Positions 62,941 through 64,000 of a DNA stretch of 64,000 nucleotides are shown one piece after another. The notes beneath the pieces are model-generated. The model saw only the letters and a list, made by a program, of their open reading frames with translations. It ran no database searches and had not been told where the DNA came from. Within the stretch, counting starts at the first letter, position 1, and each line of letters opens with the position of its first letter. The position numbers were made by a program, and so were the translations under genes. Origin of the DNA: Heloderma charlesbogerti (taxonomy: Eukaryota; Chordata; Lepidosauria; Squamata; Helodermatidae); assembly GCA_026122225.1 (NCBI GenBank), contig JANEZZ010001905.1, forward strand, positions 1,922,001 to 1,986,000, written 5' to 3'.

Positions 62941-64000
62941 ATTTGAATGTCCCCAGTCATGAGCCCAGAGCAACACAAGGTGCAATGACCCTGATACCTC
63001 AGGCCACCATGGGGGGAGACCGTGGACAACTGGGTGGTATGCCATCTTCATACCTTAGCATAGCAAGTGTAGGATCAAAGTGTTTGGTGAGCAGGTGTAT
63101 GGAGGGAAGCATTTTGGGGAACATGAAAATGGTGGTGGCCACGATGACATCAGTTGTAATGGCAAGTGCTGCACAAGGAGAAGGCGACACTCGTTGGTTC
63201 CATGCGTCAGACTCCAACATCCCCATCGCTTGCACAAAGTTTGGGGCAGCAAGTGCTAACTGGCTTTCAGTTCAAGGATTGGTTTGAAAGTACATTTCTC
63301 CCACCACTCCTAGCTGCTCCCACACCACCTTCAGGTCTGCCTTCCACAAGTTCAGACCTGCAGTGGGGAAAGCCTTGTGCCTTCTCTCAGCATCTTTGGT
63401 CAATAAGTCAGGTGCTCCCTTCCCACAGTAGGAAACGTTCTCAGGGATATGCAGAGCCCAGTCCTTGTCGGGGGGATGTCCGTCTTGCGTATGTGTGGCT
63501 GTCCCAAATTGGGTATTTTTTGTTTGAGCCCCGTCCTGTTGCTGGAATAGCATCAGTATTCTCAGAGCTGGCTGGCGGCAGTTGCCTTTTTCGATAATTA
63601 AAGCCCTCCAAGTCAGCATTTAATCACCCACTAAAACCCTTTATTGCCTCGTACACTGGCTCGCTGCAAATGCTACCTATTAATTAACCACTGAGATAGC
63701 AGCAGCTGCACCCTCATATCTACCGAGGCACACAAGGGTGTGTGTGCAGTGGTGGTAAAAATGCCAACACTGCTTCTGTGCGGAGATCTTTGATTATTAT
63801 TCTCACCGCCACCCCTGCCACCGCATGCCTGGACAGGCAGGGATATGCAGATCGCACACACTCATGGAGATTCTCTGATTTCCACCTCAAAGATCAGGGC
63901 CATATTGGGTTGCACGTCCCCCCTGCCCCCCGCTTCATTTCAGCATACAAATTCATGCATATTTTGGTGCATGTTTTTTTTTTTTAAATGCTCACATTTC
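62941..64000. other. no recognised gene
   Basis: Unique-looking. 63590-63690 (CGATAATTAAAGCC; ATTTAATCACCCACTAAAAC; TATTAATTAACCACTG) has several TAAT cores and could be conserved non-coding DNA. The window ends in a short T-run. Confidence 0.3.

Overview
This window is vertebrate nuclear DNA, most likely from a squamate reptile (lizard or snake). The evidence is a well-preserved BovB (RTE-clade) LINE together with CR1, a second RTE LINE, L2-like LINEs, tRNA(Ala)-derived and CORE-type SINEs, a 5S-rRNA-like fragment and very many hAT DNA transposons. I recognise no host protein-coding exon, tRNA gene or prokaryotic feature. The only long open frames belong to transposable elements.

Layout. 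1-3.1 kb: a BovB LINE whose reading frame is open to the left edge, half of a palindromic hAT-type element, a SINE and a second BovB 3' end. 4.6-8.1 kb: an inverted CR1 carrying three nested non-autonomous hAT copies (A containing B and C). 8.25-9.74 kb: a different hAT family (termini TAGTGCTG) containing an L2-like LINE. 10.1-12.65 kb: one tRNA-derived SINE split by three insertions (hAT D, hAT E and a fold-back element with Penelope-like features). 13.2-18.4 kb: a second TAGTGCTG hAT, hAT copy F and little else. 18.6-34.0 kb: one CR1 LINE expanded to about 15 kb by an antisense RTE, hAT copy G and an 8.8-kb hAT element with a degenerate transposase gene; that hAT element itself contains copies H and I, a CORE-SINE and a Myb/SANT-like reading frame on the opposite strand. 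34-64 kb: lower-density DNA with LINE 3' ends, SINEs, palindromic MITEs, microsatellites, hAT copy J and long stretches in which I recognise nothing.

The unifying theme is one hAT family. The 8.8-kb element (25082-33922) has termini TACGGATG...CATCCCTA and an 8-bp duplication AGTCTGAC/GGTCTGAC. At least ten short elements (A-J) have matching termini and their own 8-bp duplications; K is an eleventh, partial copy. Four of the ten complete or split copies sit inside other members of the family. The short elements are assembled from hairpin modules and carry outward-facing consensus 5' splice donors near both ends. In five copies the distance from an ATG to the left-side donor is exactly 107 nt in the same frame, resembling a captured first coding exon. 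This is the most interesting pattern in the window.

All assignments rest on reading motifs, termini and duplications by eye. No database search was run, and family names are given only at the level those motifs support.
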